Assembly (NCBI GenBank): GCA_018267385.1
Contig: JAFDYN010000002.1
Location: 62,001 to 126,000 of the forward strand
Reading direction: 5' to 3'
From: Bacteroidota bacterium
Lineage (GTDB): Bacteria; Bacteroidota; Bacteroidia; Chitinophagales; LD1
Length of the DNA stretch: 64,000 bases
How positions within the stretch are numbered: position 1 is the stretch's first letter; each line of letters opens with the position of its first letter. The translations under genes and the position numbers were made by a program. The notes beneath the pieces are model-generated. The model did no database searches, was not told where the DNA came from, and saw only the letters and a list, made by a program, of their open reading frames with translations. Of this stretch, positions 1 to 10,111 are shown in pieces.

Positions 1-480
1 GACGGGCAGTTTGAGTTTAATGCTGTGCGCCCATTTACCTATACGCACGAGGGAGACCTGAGCTATACTAACTATAACCAGCCACTGGGTGATCCGCTGG
101 GAGCTAACTTTGCCGAGTTTATCACTCAGCTGCGCTACCAGCCGGCTCCGCGCTGGACACTGACACTACGCAATATCGAGGCGCGCGTAGGCCAGGATAC
201 GACCATCACAGCTACAGGTGTACTGGCCAACTACGGCGGAGATATACTGCGCCAAGACGCGGCCACTAAGGAATTTGGTAATAAGATAGGACAGGGAGCA
301 CGCGGCCTGATATCTTATATCAACCTACGTGTGAGCTACCAGCCATGGCATAATATCTATGTGGACCTGGAGACCTTCTATAGAAATAAGAGCAGTGAGC
401 AAGCGGCTTTCCGCGAAAGTACATTCTACTTTGGCGTAGGTGTGCGTATGAATCTGGCTCAGCGAAAATACGACTTCTGA
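1..480 (+). CDS. Wzi/RemB-like outer-membrane beta-barrel protein, C-terminal part (5' end outside window)
   Basis: The reading frame is open from base 1, so the true start lies upstream; the GTG at 25 is only an internal valine. The visible 159 residues alternate polar and aromatic residues as in beta-strands and end in a short strand rich in aromatics, as expected for the last strands of an outer-membrane barrel. The segment YNQPLGDPLGANFAE resembles the corresponding part of capsule-assembly Wzi and gliding protein RemB families of Bacteroidota; this is from memory, not a search. The stop codon overlaps the galT start (TGATG), so the genes are probably co-transcribed. The family assignment is moderate, the coding call is strong. 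Confidence 0.75.
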   Translation, partial: DGQFEFNAVRPFTYTHEGDLSYTNYNQPLGDPLGANFAEFITQLRYQPAPRWTLTLRNIEARVGQDTTITATGVLANYGGDILRQDAATKEFGNKIGQGARGLISYINLRVSYQPWHNIYVDLETFYRNKSSEQAAFRESTFYFGVGVRMNLAQRKYDF

Positions 481-1448
481 TGCCGGAGCTGCGCTACAAT
501 CCCCTGCTGGATACCTGGACGATGGTAGCTACCAATCGCCAGAACCGCCCTCATCTTTCTGCTGATTATTGTGCCTTCTGCCCGGGAGAGGGTAAGAGCG
601 TGCCTGCTGCATATGATGTGTACGCATATACGAATGACTTCCCTGTTCTAAGTCAGCAACCGGAAGGTGTCGACAAGAAAAAGACGGGTAAGAATTTCAT
701 AGCGGGAGAAGCGTATGGCAAATGTGAGGTGATCCTCTACTCATCACAGCATACGCAGAAAATCTATGAGCTGAGCGATGAGCATGTACTGAAAATCGTA
801 GAGCTTTGGACGGACCGCTACCGTGAGCTGAGCCGGGACAAAAAGATCAAGTATATCTATGAGTTTGAAAACCGGGGTGAGGAAGTGGGAGTCACGATGC
901 TGCACCCTCATGGACAGCTATACGCCTACTCATGGATACCGGACAAGGTACGCGCCGAGCTGAACAACTGCAAGAAATACTATAAGCAGCACGGCAGCAA
1001 TCTTTTCAAAGACCTGAATGCGGCTGAGAAAAAATATAAGAAACGGGTAGTGCTGGAAAACAAATCCTTTATTGCATACATACCTTACTTTACAGACTAT
1101 CCCTTTGGGCTTTTCATAGTCAATAAGAAACTGAAACAGAATTTTACGGAGTTTACGCTGCATGAAAAGAAAGACCTTGCCGTGATGCTCAAACAGGTCG
1201 TCAAGGGATTTGACAAGGTGTATGAGAGGCCATTCCCCTATATCATGGCCATCCATCAGAGCCCTGTCAATAGTCCGGCATACAAAGATTCCGCTGACTA
1301 CTTTGCTTTTCATATAGAGTTCTATCCGCCACTGCGGGCCAAGGATAAGATCAAGTGGTATGCAGGTAGCGAGATGGGTGCCGGTGCTGCGGCCAATCCG
1401 CTGGATGTGGATGAGTGTGCGGCGATACTAAAAAGTATAATCAAGTAA
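480..1448 (+). CDS. galT: Galactose-1-phosphate uridylyltransferase
   Basis: The product exchanges UMP between UDP-glucose and galactose-1-phosphate in the Leloir pathway in the cytoplasm. The 322-aa protein has the zinc-ligand pair C31-x2-C34 (YCAFCPG) and the active-site HPH at residues 142-144, in which the second His carries the uridylyl group. A second HIT-fold half follows, with the HIEFYPP segment near residue 280. The length is close to bacterial GalT (about 350 aa). ATG at 480 overlaps the preceding stop by one base and galK follows after 2 nt, so galT-galK form a tight operon. No galE or galM gene is visible next to them. Confidence 0.95.
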   Translation: MPELRYNPLLDTWTMVATNRQNRPHLSADYCAFCPGEGKSVPAAYDVYAYTNDFPVLSQQPEGVDKKKTGKNFIAGEAYGKCEVILYSSQHTQKIYELSDEHVLKIVELWTDRYRELSRDKKIKYIYEFENRGEEVGVTMLHPHGQLYAYSWIPDKVRAELNNCKKYYKQHGSNLFKDLNAAEKKYKKRVVLENKSFIAYIPYFTDYPFGLFIVNKKLKQNFTEFTLHEKKDLAVMLKQVVKGFDKVYERPFPYIMAIHQSPVNSPAYKDSADYFAFHIEFYPPLRAKDKIKWYAGSEMGAGAAANPLDVDECAAILKSIIK

Positions 1449-1450
1449 AA

Positions 1451-2602
1451 ATGATCCTTGAGCTCAAAGATCTTTTCAGCAAGGCTGGCAGCACGGGGTA
1501 TAGGCAGTACTTCGCTCCGGGCCGTGTTAATTTAATAGGAGAGCATATTGACTACAATGGCGGCCTGGTAATGCCTATAGCAATCAATCAAGGAATCAAG
1601 GGAATATTTAAAGAAAACCCAGAGAGTCTCATCCAGCTAAAATCCACTACCCATAGCAATCTTACACTCTTCACTGCTGAAACTATACCCGGGGCCTATT
1701 CATCTGAGATAGGTTGGTGTAACTATCCGGCAGGTGTGATCCAGGGATTGCAGAATGATGGATTGAAATTGGATGGTTTTAATCTTTTTTTCGATAGCGA
1801 TTTGCCTGAAGGTTCCGGTCTGTCATCCTCTGCGGCCATCGAGGTGCTGACGACTTTTATTTTACTTACTGAATATGGAGGAAAGATCGATCTGCCAGAA
1901 ATAGCAGTGCTCTGCCAGAAAGTAGAAAATGAATTTATCGGTGTGAAGTGTGGTATCATGGATCAGTTTGCAGTGGCCAATTGTAAAAAGGATCATGCGC
2001 TGCTGCTGAACTGTAATACGCTGCAGCATGAGCATATACCATTTGAGCTGGACGACTATGCGCTGCTGGTGATCAATAGCAAGAAGCCGCGGAGCCTGAT
2101 CAAGTCTGCGTATAATGAGCGCAAGGCTGAGAGCGATGAAGCGCTACGTGTTTTGAAATCGAATGGAGTTTTGGCCGAAGGTCAATATCTGGTAGATGCT
2201 ACTATGGAGGCGGTAGCCGGTATCAGCGACGATGTGATACGCAGGCGTGCGCGCCACGTGGTATCTGAAAACCTGCGTGTGAAACATGCAGCTAATGCAC
2301 TGCGCATGGGGGACCTTCATACTTTCGGCAGGTTGATGACGGCGTCTCATACCTCTATGAAGGAAGACTATGAAGTAACCGGACTGGAAATGGATACGCT
2401 GGCCGAAACGGCTCAAAATATAGATGGGTGCCTCGGGGCGCGGATGACAGGGGGTGGCTTTGGTGGCTGCGCGATAGCGCTGGTCAGGAAGCATGCGATC
2501 CAATCCTTCACAGACATACTAAGCCGCCGATATGAAATGGTGACAGGCTTACAATGTGAGATCTATGTCTCACAGGCTTGTGATGGAGTGAGAGCGATGT
2601 AG
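1451..2602 (+). CDS. galK: Galactokinase
   Basis: The product phosphorylates galactose at C1 with ATP, the step before GalT. The 383-aa protein has all three GHMP-kinase motifs: the galactokinase signature GRVNLIGEHID at residues 24-34, the phosphate-binding GSGLSSSAA at 121-129, and TGGGFGG at 333-339. ATG 1451 was chosen because it lies just after the galT stop and gives the usual N-terminus; an upstream in-frame GTG at 1415 would lie inside galT. The gene ends one base before the convergent gene at 2604, which leaves no room for a separate terminator. Confidence 0.95.
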   Translation: MILELKDLFSKAGSTGYRQYFAPGRVNLIGEHIDYNGGLVMPIAINQGIKGIFKENPESLIQLKSTTHSNLTLFTAETIPGAYSSEIGWCNYPAGVIQGLQNDGLKLDGFNLFFDSDLPEGSGLSSSAAIEVLTTFILLTEYGGKIDLPEIAVLCQKVENEFIGVKCGIMDQFAVANCKKDHALLLNCNTLQHEHIPFELDDYALLVINSKKPRSLIKSAYNERKAESDEALRVLKSNGVLAEGQYLVDATMEAVAGISDDVIRRRARHVVSENLRVKHAANALRMGDLHTFGRLMTASHTSMKEDYEVTGLEMDTLAETAQNIDGCLGARMTGGGFGGCAIALVRKHAIQSFTDILSRRYEMVTGLQCEIYVSQACDGVRAM

Positions 2603-2603
2603 A

Positions 2604-3749
2604 TCAATCGTACTGCAGCAGGAAGCGCAGGTAGAGTACGTGCTTGCCATACGGATTCACAGAGTGGTCCAGTACGATACTACCCAGCTTGGCATTTTTC
2701 AGCTCAAAGTCTTTCGGTCCCTTAGGATCTTCAGGATTTACGGTATAGTGGTACACCCAGCCCTCAGAGTTAGGGAAGTCATGCTTGAGTGCCGTTTCCA
2801 TCTCCACATACTTGCTGCCTATAGCGGCGCTGGCACCATCTGTCTCCTCCAGCACTGATACAAAGTCCAGTTGAGACTTTTGAAAAGGAAAGCTATATAG
2901 CATATTATACTTCTCGCCGGGAATGGCGATCGAAGTAGCGTAGGTATATTTATAGTTCCAGAAGTTTGACCTGGCGCTGGGGGCCTTCTGGATATCCTTA
3001 AACATTTCTTCCTCTCCCGATTCTATCACACTCATGATAGCTTTATAGAATTTGCTCTTATAGGCCACTGCTGCTGTTGTACTAGTCTTGCCAAAAGTAG
3101 CAGGCACCGGCAGAGAGGCCACAGTCTTGGTAGGGCTCGCTGCAGCTTTAGCGTTATTATCTGTAGCAGCTTTGGCGGCAGCGATACGTGAGTCACGGGT
3201 AGAGGCATCAGCCTTGGCAGGTACAGGTGCTGCAGCTACTACAGGCGCCTCGTGGCTACCCTCCAGGCGGTATGGACCTACCATGCCGATATTCTGAGTA
3301 AATTTCAGGAAAGCGATCTTCTTCTTGGTGGCCGATTTAAAATATACGTTGATCGTGATGCCGTCTTTCTTAAATTTCAGACGATCCTCACCTCCGCTTT
3401 TTGCCTCACCGAGTTTCTGGATCAGCGTTTCCTCTCCGTCATCAAAAGTGATATTGAAGGGCAGCGCCTGATTGAATTCTTTGTACTTGATGTCATTGAT
3501 CTCGTGGCCACCTGATGTGAGCGTGATGGCTGTGACCACACTGATGGAGTCATGTGTCACGGTCAGCTTGATACCCAGCTCAGGGTTTTTCATGGCCTTG
3601 TCTAGCAGGTACTCCGTTTTGAGCCTGCCGGCCACAGGACCATTGCGGTCTTCGCCCAGTACTTCCAGCATCTTATTGCCGGTAAATTCGCCCGCAAATG
3701 CATGCAGCACCGAGCATAAAAAGATAATAACAGCGACAATCCGGGTCAT
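2604..3749 (-). CDS. Secreted protein of unknown function with two domains and an Ala-rich linker
   Basis: I do not recognise the family. The 381-aa protein starts with a signal peptide (MTRIVAVIIFLCSVLHAFAG). Residues about 25-165 form a charged, probably beta-rich domain. Residues about 165-230 are an Ala/Pro/Lys/Thr-rich, low-complexity linker. Residues 230-381 form a second domain that ends in HVLYLRFLLQYD. No catalytic motif stands out. It is probably periplasmic or surface-exposed. Its stop is one base from the convergent galK stop, and it is separated from eno by 68 nt, so it may be read through from eno. Confidence 0.8.
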   Translation of the reverse strand: MTRIVAVIIFLCSVLHAFAGEFTGNKMLEVLGEDRNGPVAGRLKTEYLLDKAMKNPELGIKLTVTHDSISVVTAITLTSGGHEINDIKYKEFNQALPFNITFDDGEETLIQKLGEAKSGGEDRLKFKKDGITINVYFKSATKKKIAFLKFTQNIGMVGPYRLEGSHEAPVVAAAPVPAKADASTRDSRIAAAKAATDNNAKAAASPTKTVASLPVPATFGKTSTTAAVAYKSKFYKAIMSVIESGEEEMFKDIQKAPSARSNFWNYKYTYATSIAIPGEKYNMLYSFPFQKSQLDFVSVLEETDGASAAIGSKYVEMETALKHDFPNSEGWVYHYTVNPEDPKGPKDFELKNAKLGSIVLDHSVNPYGKHVLYLRFLLQYD

Positions 3750-3817
3750 AATCTCATTTCAGTCACAAAATCGGCCAGTACCCGATCAGACGGGCAGGGC
3801 TCCATATCATTAAACGA

Positions 3818-5125
<1,308 letters not shown>

Positions 5126-5151
5126 TTAAATAAAATGGTAGGTACCGCGGG

Positions 5152-5159
5152 CAAATGTA
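5152..5159 (-). promoter_or_regulatory. Putative -7 promoter element of eno
   Basis: On the minus strand these bases read TACATTTG, a full match to the Bacteroidetes -7 consensus TAnnTTTG. They lie about 48 nt upstream of the enolase start. No clear TTTG was found 19-21 nt further upstream, so this is a half-supported promoter. Confidence 0.35.
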
Positions 5160-5246
5160 GTCAAAGGCTGTCTTTCGACCCACTCGTTTTTCAACAAAGG
5201 GAAAAGACCTCCGCTGGCAGCGTACAGTAAACCTTACAGCGATGGA

Positions 5247-5897
5247 TCACTGCCGGGATTCACTTTCCAGGATCAGTTTTTCACCTGAGAGTTTGTAGCG
5301 CTGGCGCATCATGCCGATGGCTGTGCTGTCATGAGTACTGCTGAAGTAGGGAGTGAGCCTGATGATACGATCGTCGCTCAGAAAAAATGTATCCCGGCCG
5401 CGATAATGTGCATCCTCGTTTTTGAGAGTAGCAGTGATCCTGCTCATCTGCTTCGCGCCATTTGACTCATAGGCATAGAGCGTGACGGGGCCTTTGTCGG
5501 CTATCACGGGTGATTCGTAAAAAAAGAACTCGCGACGGCCATTGCCATCTATATCACTCATCCAGCTACTCCGTACTACACTGGCACGTCCCGCCTTGAG
5601 CACCGTGTCCTGGTGCGAGTGGGACCTTCTGATCAGTATAAATTTTGATTCCCATTCAGGGTTGCTTGATCCCTTGGGCTTGTCATAGGCCAGGAAATCA
5701 TAAGCGACGGAGTCCCCCTCGGCAAATGTGCGCAGATACTCATACGAGCGGTCCATATTGACCTGCATACCCGTGTCAGCGCCTATAGCCGCGCTGTCCA
5801 GCTGGCCAAAAGTTTCGATAGCAGGCTTGTGATCCTGGCAGCCGGCAAGTATGATAGCCGTGCTTATGGCAAAAAATGAAAATACCCTGAAATTCAT
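5247..5897 (-). CDS. Lipoprotein of unknown function
   Basis: The 216-aa product has a type II signal peptide: a hydrophobic stretch followed by the lipobox ILAGC, with the acylated cysteine near residue 20, then a polar mature region. The mature part has several tyrosine/phenylalanine-rich strands and acidic segments (DIDGNGRREFFFYES is reminiscent of calcium-binding repeat edges), but I do not recognise a family. It is probably anchored in the inner or outer membrane facing the periplasm. A bidirectional terminator and a -7 box lie directly upstream, so it is probably transcribed on its own. Confidence 0.8.
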   Translation of the reverse strand: MNFRVFSFFAISTAIILAGCQDHKPAIETFGQLDSAAIGADTGMQVNMDRSYEYLRTFAEGDSVAYDFLAYDKPKGSSNPEWESKFILIRRSHSHQDTVLKAGRASVVRSSWMSDIDGNGRREFFFYESPVIADKGPVTLYAYESNGAKQMSRITATLKNEDAHYRGRDTFFLSDDRIIRLTPYFSSTHDSTAIGMMRQRYKLSGEKLILESESRQ

Positions 5898-5901
5898 GAG
5901 G

Positions 5902-5909
5902 CAAATATA
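5902..5909 (-). promoter_or_regulatory. Putative -7 element of the lipoprotein gene
   Basis: On the minus strand the bases read TATATTTG (TAnnTTTG). The box ends 4 nt before the ATG at 5897, so a transcript starting 5-7 nt downstream would have essentially no leader. A good -33 box is not visible because the terminator stem occupies that region. Confidence 0.35.
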
Positions 5910-5922
5910 TTGGCTAAAAACA

Positions 5923-5955
5923 AAAACCCCTCATAGAGATCCTATGAGGGGTTTT
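5923..5955 (-). terminator. Strong bidirectional intrinsic terminator
   Basis: A perfect 14-bp inverted repeat (AAAACCCCTCATAG / CTATGAGGGGTTTT) flanks a 5-nt loop at 5937-5941. The stem contains the A and T tracts, so it can end transcription in both directions. It follows the stop of the collagen-like gene (5975) and precedes the lipoprotein start, so it mainly ends the collagen-like transcript. Confidence 0.85.
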
Positions 5956-5974
5956 AGAAGGTTATTTATCCAGA

Positions 5975-8134
5975 TTATTTGGCCGGAGTAGATGCTACAG
6001 GCTTGCGAGGAGCCCTATTCTTCATCATCTCTGTGCGTGGGATATAGTTGATCCTGTATTCATTGCTCATACCGTAGAGCTCAGGATGCAGGTATTTGCC
6101 CGCATCCTTGGCAGCCTTTTGCACTTCAGCCACCACCCTGTGGTTCTGAGCCCAGGCATCATTTCTCACGCCTGTCACCATCCAGCTTACTTTTACGTTT
6201 GGCTTGTCAGTCTTTACCACAAACTGATTGTTTGCGATCTCCTTAGACACGATAGCTTGTGCAAATGCACCTATCACAGTGAGTTGATAGCGGAAGTCAA
6301 TGTTCTCTGCCTCAAAGTAACCAGGCAGGTCTACGATCGCCTCACCGTTTGCGTCTGTAGTGATGTTACCGTTGTAGATATTCATCATATCAGGACTCTC
6401 TACAAATGAATGATAGAGATATTTGTTAGCCGGATCTTGCGGGTGGTCTATCTTGAATGTACCGCTGCTTTTAGAGAGAGCACCTTGTACATCTACATCA
6501 CCGAAGAACTCACCGGCCCAGTTTGCAGTAGCACAGTTAGGGCAGTTACCGGCATCACCTATGATACCAAAACCGGTAGTACCGATAGATGTATCCACTT
6601 CGCCGTATACACCTACATTGTAGCCTGCACCCAGGTGAGCGAGGCCGTGTACACCTTCATTGAGTGAGGAGGTACTGCTCAGTGCGCCGTCTGCTACGCC
6701 ATAGACACCCTGATTGAAGCCTGCAAACTTAGAAGAAGCGAAAGCCTCTACTGCGCGGCTGGCACCCCTGGTACTATCTGTAGATGCAGAGATACCCTCA
6801 TTATATGTATAAGTAGAGCCGTAAGAGCTGGCATCAGCTATTACTGCCAGGTTGAGACCATAGGCCGTAGGACTGGCAGTAGTAGAGGCACCGGATGCAG
6901 CAAAGTAACCACCTACATTCTCCGGGCTGGTGGTCGCTACCCCGTTTGATACACCGCGCACGGCTATATTGGCGCCGCCTGTAGCTGTGATGAAAGAAGA
7001 TACGCCAGTATAAATAGCTGTGGTGCTGGCAGTACCCGTAGCTGAGACCAGGAGTGCATTGCCACCGGTGGTCATCGCATTGTTCAGCGTTACTTTATTA
7101 GTAGCCAGAGGAGAGGTAGTACCTATGGCTATGCTGGTACCGTTGTCCCATATCTGAGAGTTGCCCAGCGTAGTAGCAGTAGCAAATTTAGATACATAGT
7201 ACTGTGTACCGCTCACACCGCCTGTACCGGTAGGGCCTGTAGGACCTGTGATACCCGCTCCTGTAGGACCAGTAGGACCGGCTGCACCTACAGTACCCGC
7301 TGAACCTGTAGGACCAGTAGGACCGGTGTTACCATTCGTACCGTTTGTACCATTCAGACCGTTAGATCCATTTGTACCTGCGGGGCCAGTAGGGCCAGCC
7401 ACACCGGCCGTACCTGTAGGACCAGTAGGACCAGTAGCGCCACCACCTGTGCCGCTAGCACCAGTAGGACCGGTTGGGCCGGTAGGACCAGTAGCTCCGC
7501 CGGCAGAGCCAGATGCACCTGTAGGACCAGTAGGGCCTGTGGCACCAGCGCCAGTAGCACCGGTAGCACCGGTGGCACCTGTAGATCCTACCGCACCTGT
7601 AGAACCGTTCAAACCATTAGAGCCGGCAGGACCTGTAGGGCCTGTAGGACCAGCTGCGCCTGCTGTACCCGCACCCGTAGGGCCTGTAGGACCTACAGCA
7701 CCGGCAGGACCGGTATTACCAGTGGCACCTGCAGGCGAGTTGGCTGCATAGAGAGCGAAAGGAACGCTCACCAGCTGCTGTGTACCCATATCGGTATAGC
7801 TGCCTGTGTTGTTTACATCTACTTCTACTTTCAGCCACTTGGTACCTGTACCCCAGGTCACGGAGCTAAGAGTTGAGTTGATACCTATAGCGGTATTGAC
7901 CAGTCCGGATGGATTGGAGGTCAGAGAGTTTGATACTTCTGTGTAGACAGGAGTACCCGTCGATGAACCATCAAGGATGGTAAAGCGGAATTTGACGGCA
8001 GTGCCACCCGCCACGGGTGTACCTGCTGAGTTTCTCACTACCGCCTGATAGTTGATGTATTGCGGTACCTGAGCTGTCAGCCCTAGCGTGACCAGCACTG
8101 CCAGGACTGTCAATAGTTGTTTGATTGCCTTCAT
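5975..8134 (-). CDS. Secreted collagen-like repeat protein with conserved head and tail domains
   Basis: The 719-aa protein has a signal peptide (ends near LTAQ, residue 22). A head domain at residues 25-133 ([13 protein letters not shown] to SVPFALYAA) is common in large Bacteroidota surface proteins. Residues 136-309 are almost unbroken Gly-X-Y triplets, mostly GPT and GAT, as in bacterial collagens. Residues about 310-550 form a Gly/Ala/Thr/Ser-rich region with repeated GVYG/GLNLA-like motifs that could be a trimeric shaft. The tail, about 555-690, starts [17 protein letters not shown] and recurs in many collagen-like or fibre-like bacterial proteins. A trimeric surface fibre is my inference. 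No T9SS C-terminal domain is visible. A strong terminator follows. Confidence 0.85.
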   Translation of the reverse strand: MKAIKQLLTVLAVLVTLGLTAQVPQYINYQAVVRNSAGTPVAGGTAVKFRFTILDGSSTGTPVYTEVSNSLTSNPSGLVNTAIGINSTLSSVTWGTGTKWLKVEVDVNNTGSYTDMGTQQLVSVPFALYAANSPAGATGNTGPAGAVGPTGPTGAGTAGAAGPTGPTGPAGSNGLNGSTGAVGSTGATGATGATGAGATGPTGPTGASGSAGGATGPTGPTGPTGASGTGGGATGPTGPTGTAGVAGPTGPAGTNGSNGLNGTNGTNGNTGPTGPTGSAGTVGAAGPTGPTGAGITGPTGPTGTGGVSGTQYYVSKFATATTLGNSQIWDNGTSIAIGTTSPLATNKVTLNNAMTTGGNALLVSATGTASTTAIYTGVSSFITATGGANIAVRGVSNGVATTSPENVGGYFAASGASTTASPTAYGLNLAVIADASSYGSTYTYNEGISASTDSTRGASRAVEAFASSKFAGFNQGVYGVADGALSSTSSLNEGVHGLAHLGAGYNVGVYGEVDTSIGTTGFGIIGDAGNCPNCATANWAGEFFGDVDVQGALSKSSGTFKIDHPQDPANKYLYHSFVESPDMMNIYNGNITTDANGEAIVDLPGYFEAENIDFRYQLTVIGAFAQAIVSKEIANNQFVVKTDKPNVKVSWMVTGVRNDAWAQNHRVVAEVQKAAKDAGKYLHPELYGMSNEYRINYIPRTEMMKNRAPRKPVASTPAK
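7208..7729 (-). repeat. Gly-X-Y (collagen-like) coding repeat
   Basis: This stretch encodes the triplet array of the collagen-like protein, residues 136-309. At DNA level it is made of degenerate 9- and 18-nt units that read GGTCCTACTGGT-like on the minus strand. The complementary strand gives an artificial open frame of Pro-Val-Gly-Pro repeats that should not be annotated. Such arrays expand and contract readily by slippage. Confidence 0.85.
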
Positions 8135-8254
8135 GATTAAGGGGGTTGTTTTTAAAATGTGTATTAGGGTTTAACAAAAAAATAATACGAAAGATACGGA
8201 GACGGCAATGCGGTGAACCCGCATTCACTTACATCCAGCCTGATGCGCCGGAGT

Positions 8255-8773
8255 TTAGTTGATCACCTGGAATTTCTTGCTGAGGACCACATCCTTGCCG
8301 GAAGATGTCGTCAGCTTTACGCTCAGGACGTAGTTGCCCGCTGCGTATGAGGTGCAGTCAAAGCTATGGATCTGCTTGCCATTGGCATATGACTCGCTGA
8401 GTGTATAGTCCAGCTTCTGGCCTACGATGTCGTACAGAGAAACCTCAACTTTACCTGTCTGGTTAAACTCATAACCGAACCACAGTTTGTCGCTGGTAGG
8501 ATTAGGATATACGCTGAAAGCACCATCAGCCTCTTTTTCGATATCAAGAAGACCATTCACTACATCATTAGGCTGCTGGAAACCCTGCGTGAGTATCGTG
8601 CTGCCCTGTGTGAGGGTGGTGATGACTGGCTCACCTACTGTAGAGGAGAGGCTATATCCGTTAGATCCGGTAGAATAACTGCCCGCTGTAGCGATGACAG
8701 TAGGGGACAGTGTCTGTGCATTGGCGGCATATATCCCGGCAAAAACAAAAGCTGCGAGTAGTGCTTTCTTCAT
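8255..8773 (-). CDS. Small secreted protein with type IX sorting domain
   Basis: The 172-aa product starts at ATG 8773 (MKKALLAAFVFAGIYAANAQ, a clear signal peptide); an upstream in-frame ATG at 8830 would add a non-signal extension and overlap the promoter. The C-terminal 80 residues form a typical T9SS type A domain: VYPNPTSDKLWF, then YDIVGQKL, then GNYVLSVKLTTSSG, ending in KKFQVIN. This targets the protein through the outer membrane to the surface or medium. Only about 70 residues of mature protein precede the domain; they contain SSTVGEPVITT and TQGFQQP, a pattern frequent in short Bacteroidota T9SS proteins of unknown role. Confidence 0.85.
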   Translation of the reverse strand: MKKALLAAFVFAGIYAANAQTLSPTVIATAGSYSTGSNGYSLSSTVGEPVITTLTQGSTILTQGFQQPNDVVNGLLDIEKEADGAFSVYPNPTSDKLWFGYEFNQTGKVEVSLYDIVGQKLDYTLSESYANGKQIHSFDCTSYAAGNYVLSVKLTTSSGKDVVLSKKFQVIN

Positions 8774-8799
8774 GGTATTGTGGTTGTGGTTTAGAGTCC

Positions 8800-8831
8800 T
8801 AAAACTATATAATGTAGCCCAATAAGGCAAA
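8800..8831 (-). promoter_or_regulatory. Promoter of the T9SS protein gene
   Basis: On the minus strand a TTTG (8831-8828) is followed after 20 nt by TAGTTTTA (8807-8800), a one-mismatch version of TAnnTTTG. Predicted transcription start is near 8794, about 20 nt before the ATG at 8773. Confidence 0.5.
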
Positions 8832-8844
8832 TAAGTTTCTCACA

Positions 8845-10083
8845 TTAATACAAAATACGGGCCTTGATGGTGTTTTTCACGCCTTTAAGCAGTTCAAAAG
8901 CCTCATTGGATAGCCGGGTATCAATGTCCAGCACTACATATCCTATGCTGTCGTTAGTCTTGAGATACTGACCTAAGATATTGATTCCGTGTGAGTAAAG
9001 CTTGGAGTTGATCTCTCCTAGGACACCCGGCACGTTATTGTGGATATGTAATATACGGTGCGTCCGGGCCTGCAGGGGCAGATTGAGCTGGGGTACGGTG
9101 TGGGAGCCATTGGAGGCTCCGCGCTCCAGATAGTTGAGCAGCTTAGAGGTCACATCCAGGCCTATATTGAGTTGCGCTTCCTCTGTAGATCCTCCTATAT
9201 GCGGGGTCAGTATCACATTCGGCAGGTTTTGCAGAACTGACTGAAATTTTTCTCCGTTCTTCTCTGGTTCCTCGGGGAATACATCGACTGCCGCACCCGT
9301 CACCGTTCCATTTTTGATAAACGCCCTCAAAGCATCCAGATCTACTACGTCACCGCGGCTATAGTTGATCAGGATGGTACCCTTTTTCAGATAGGCCAGT
9401 GTCTGCTCATTGATCATATTGCGGGTACCGGCATCGCTAGGTACGTGGAGAGTCAGGATGTCCGCTTTCTTCATCAATTCACGCAGCGAGCGCACCTGCT
9501 TCGCATTGCCGTGCGGCAACTTTGGCTCAAGGTCGTAGTAGAGCACATCCATGCCCAGTGCCTCGGCCAGAACCGATACCTGAGAGCCGATATTACCATA
9601 GCCTACGATACCCATCGTCTTGCCGCGCATCTCATAGCTGCCTTTGGCGTCTTTCTGCCAGGTGCCCTCGTGGGCCGCTTTGTTCTTGTCAGGTATACGC
9701 CGTATGAGCATGATAGAGGAGCCTATGACTAGCTCAGCTACCGAGCGCGTATTGGAGAAAGGTGCATTGAACACTGCCACCCCCTTCTTCGTAGCTGCCA
9801 CGAGATCGACCTGGTTGATCCCAATGCAATAGCAGCCTATGGCGAGTAGCTTATCTGCCTTGGAGAGCACTTTTTCTGTGACCTGTGTCTTTGACCTGAT
9901 GCCGAGCAGATGTACACCTTTTATCTCGTTCATTAGCTCCTTCTCGCTGACGGCGCCGGACAGCTTTTTGATCGTAGCATAGCCGGCATCTTTCATCTCT
10001 TCCACTGCCGCATCACTGATATTTTCCAGCAATAGTATTTTGATCTTGTCTTTGGGGTAAGAGGTGGTTTTATTTTTTGTCAT
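8845..10083 (-). CDS. serA: D-3-phosphoglycerate dehydrogenase
   Basis: The product oxidises 3-phosphoglycerate to 3-phosphohydroxypyruvate with NAD, the first step of serine synthesis. In the 412-aa protein the Rossmann motif GIVGYGNIGSQV and the dehydrogenase triad are visible: Arg in NYSRGDVVD, Glu in DVFPEEPE and His in LTPHIGGSTEEAQ. A C-terminal ACT domain (VPGVLGEINSKLYSHGINI) is the usual serine-sensing regulatory domain of this 410-aa type. It is the last gene of a minus-strand group with the two genes upstream (28-nt gap). Serine made here feeds glyA, which is encoded divergently at 12208. Confidence 0.95.
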   Translation of the reverse strand: MTKNKTTSYPKDKIKILLLENISDAAVEEMKDAGYATIKKLSGAVSEKELMNEIKGVHLLGIRSKTQVTEKVLSKADKLLAIGCYCIGINQVDLVAATKKGVAVFNAPFSNTRSVAELVIGSSIMLIRRIPDKNKAAHEGTWQKDAKGSYEMRGKTMGIVGYGNIGSQVSVLAEALGMDVLYYDLEPKLPHGNAKQVRSLRELMKKADILTLHVPSDAGTRNMINEQTLAYLKKGTILINYSRGDVVDLDALRAFIKNGTVTGAAVDVFPEEPEKNGEKFQSVLQNLPNVILTPHIGGSTEEAQLNIGLDVTSKLLNYLERGASNGSHTVPQLNLPLQARTHRILHIHNNVPGVLGEINSKLYSHGINILGQYLKTNDSIGYVVLDIDTRLSNEAFELLKGVKNTIKARILY

Positions 10084-10111
10084 TCTTTGAGTGGTATTGC
10101 CAGCACCGGGA

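Noticed and set aside
7208..7729. Possible CRISPR array
   Set aside because: The repeats are degenerate codon triplets within a coding frame; there are no unique spacers of constant length.
7248..7751. Long plus-strand frame of Pro-Val-Gly-Pro repeats
   Set aside because: It is the complement of the collagen-like Gly-X-Y array; a repeat with period 9 keeps opposite frames open.
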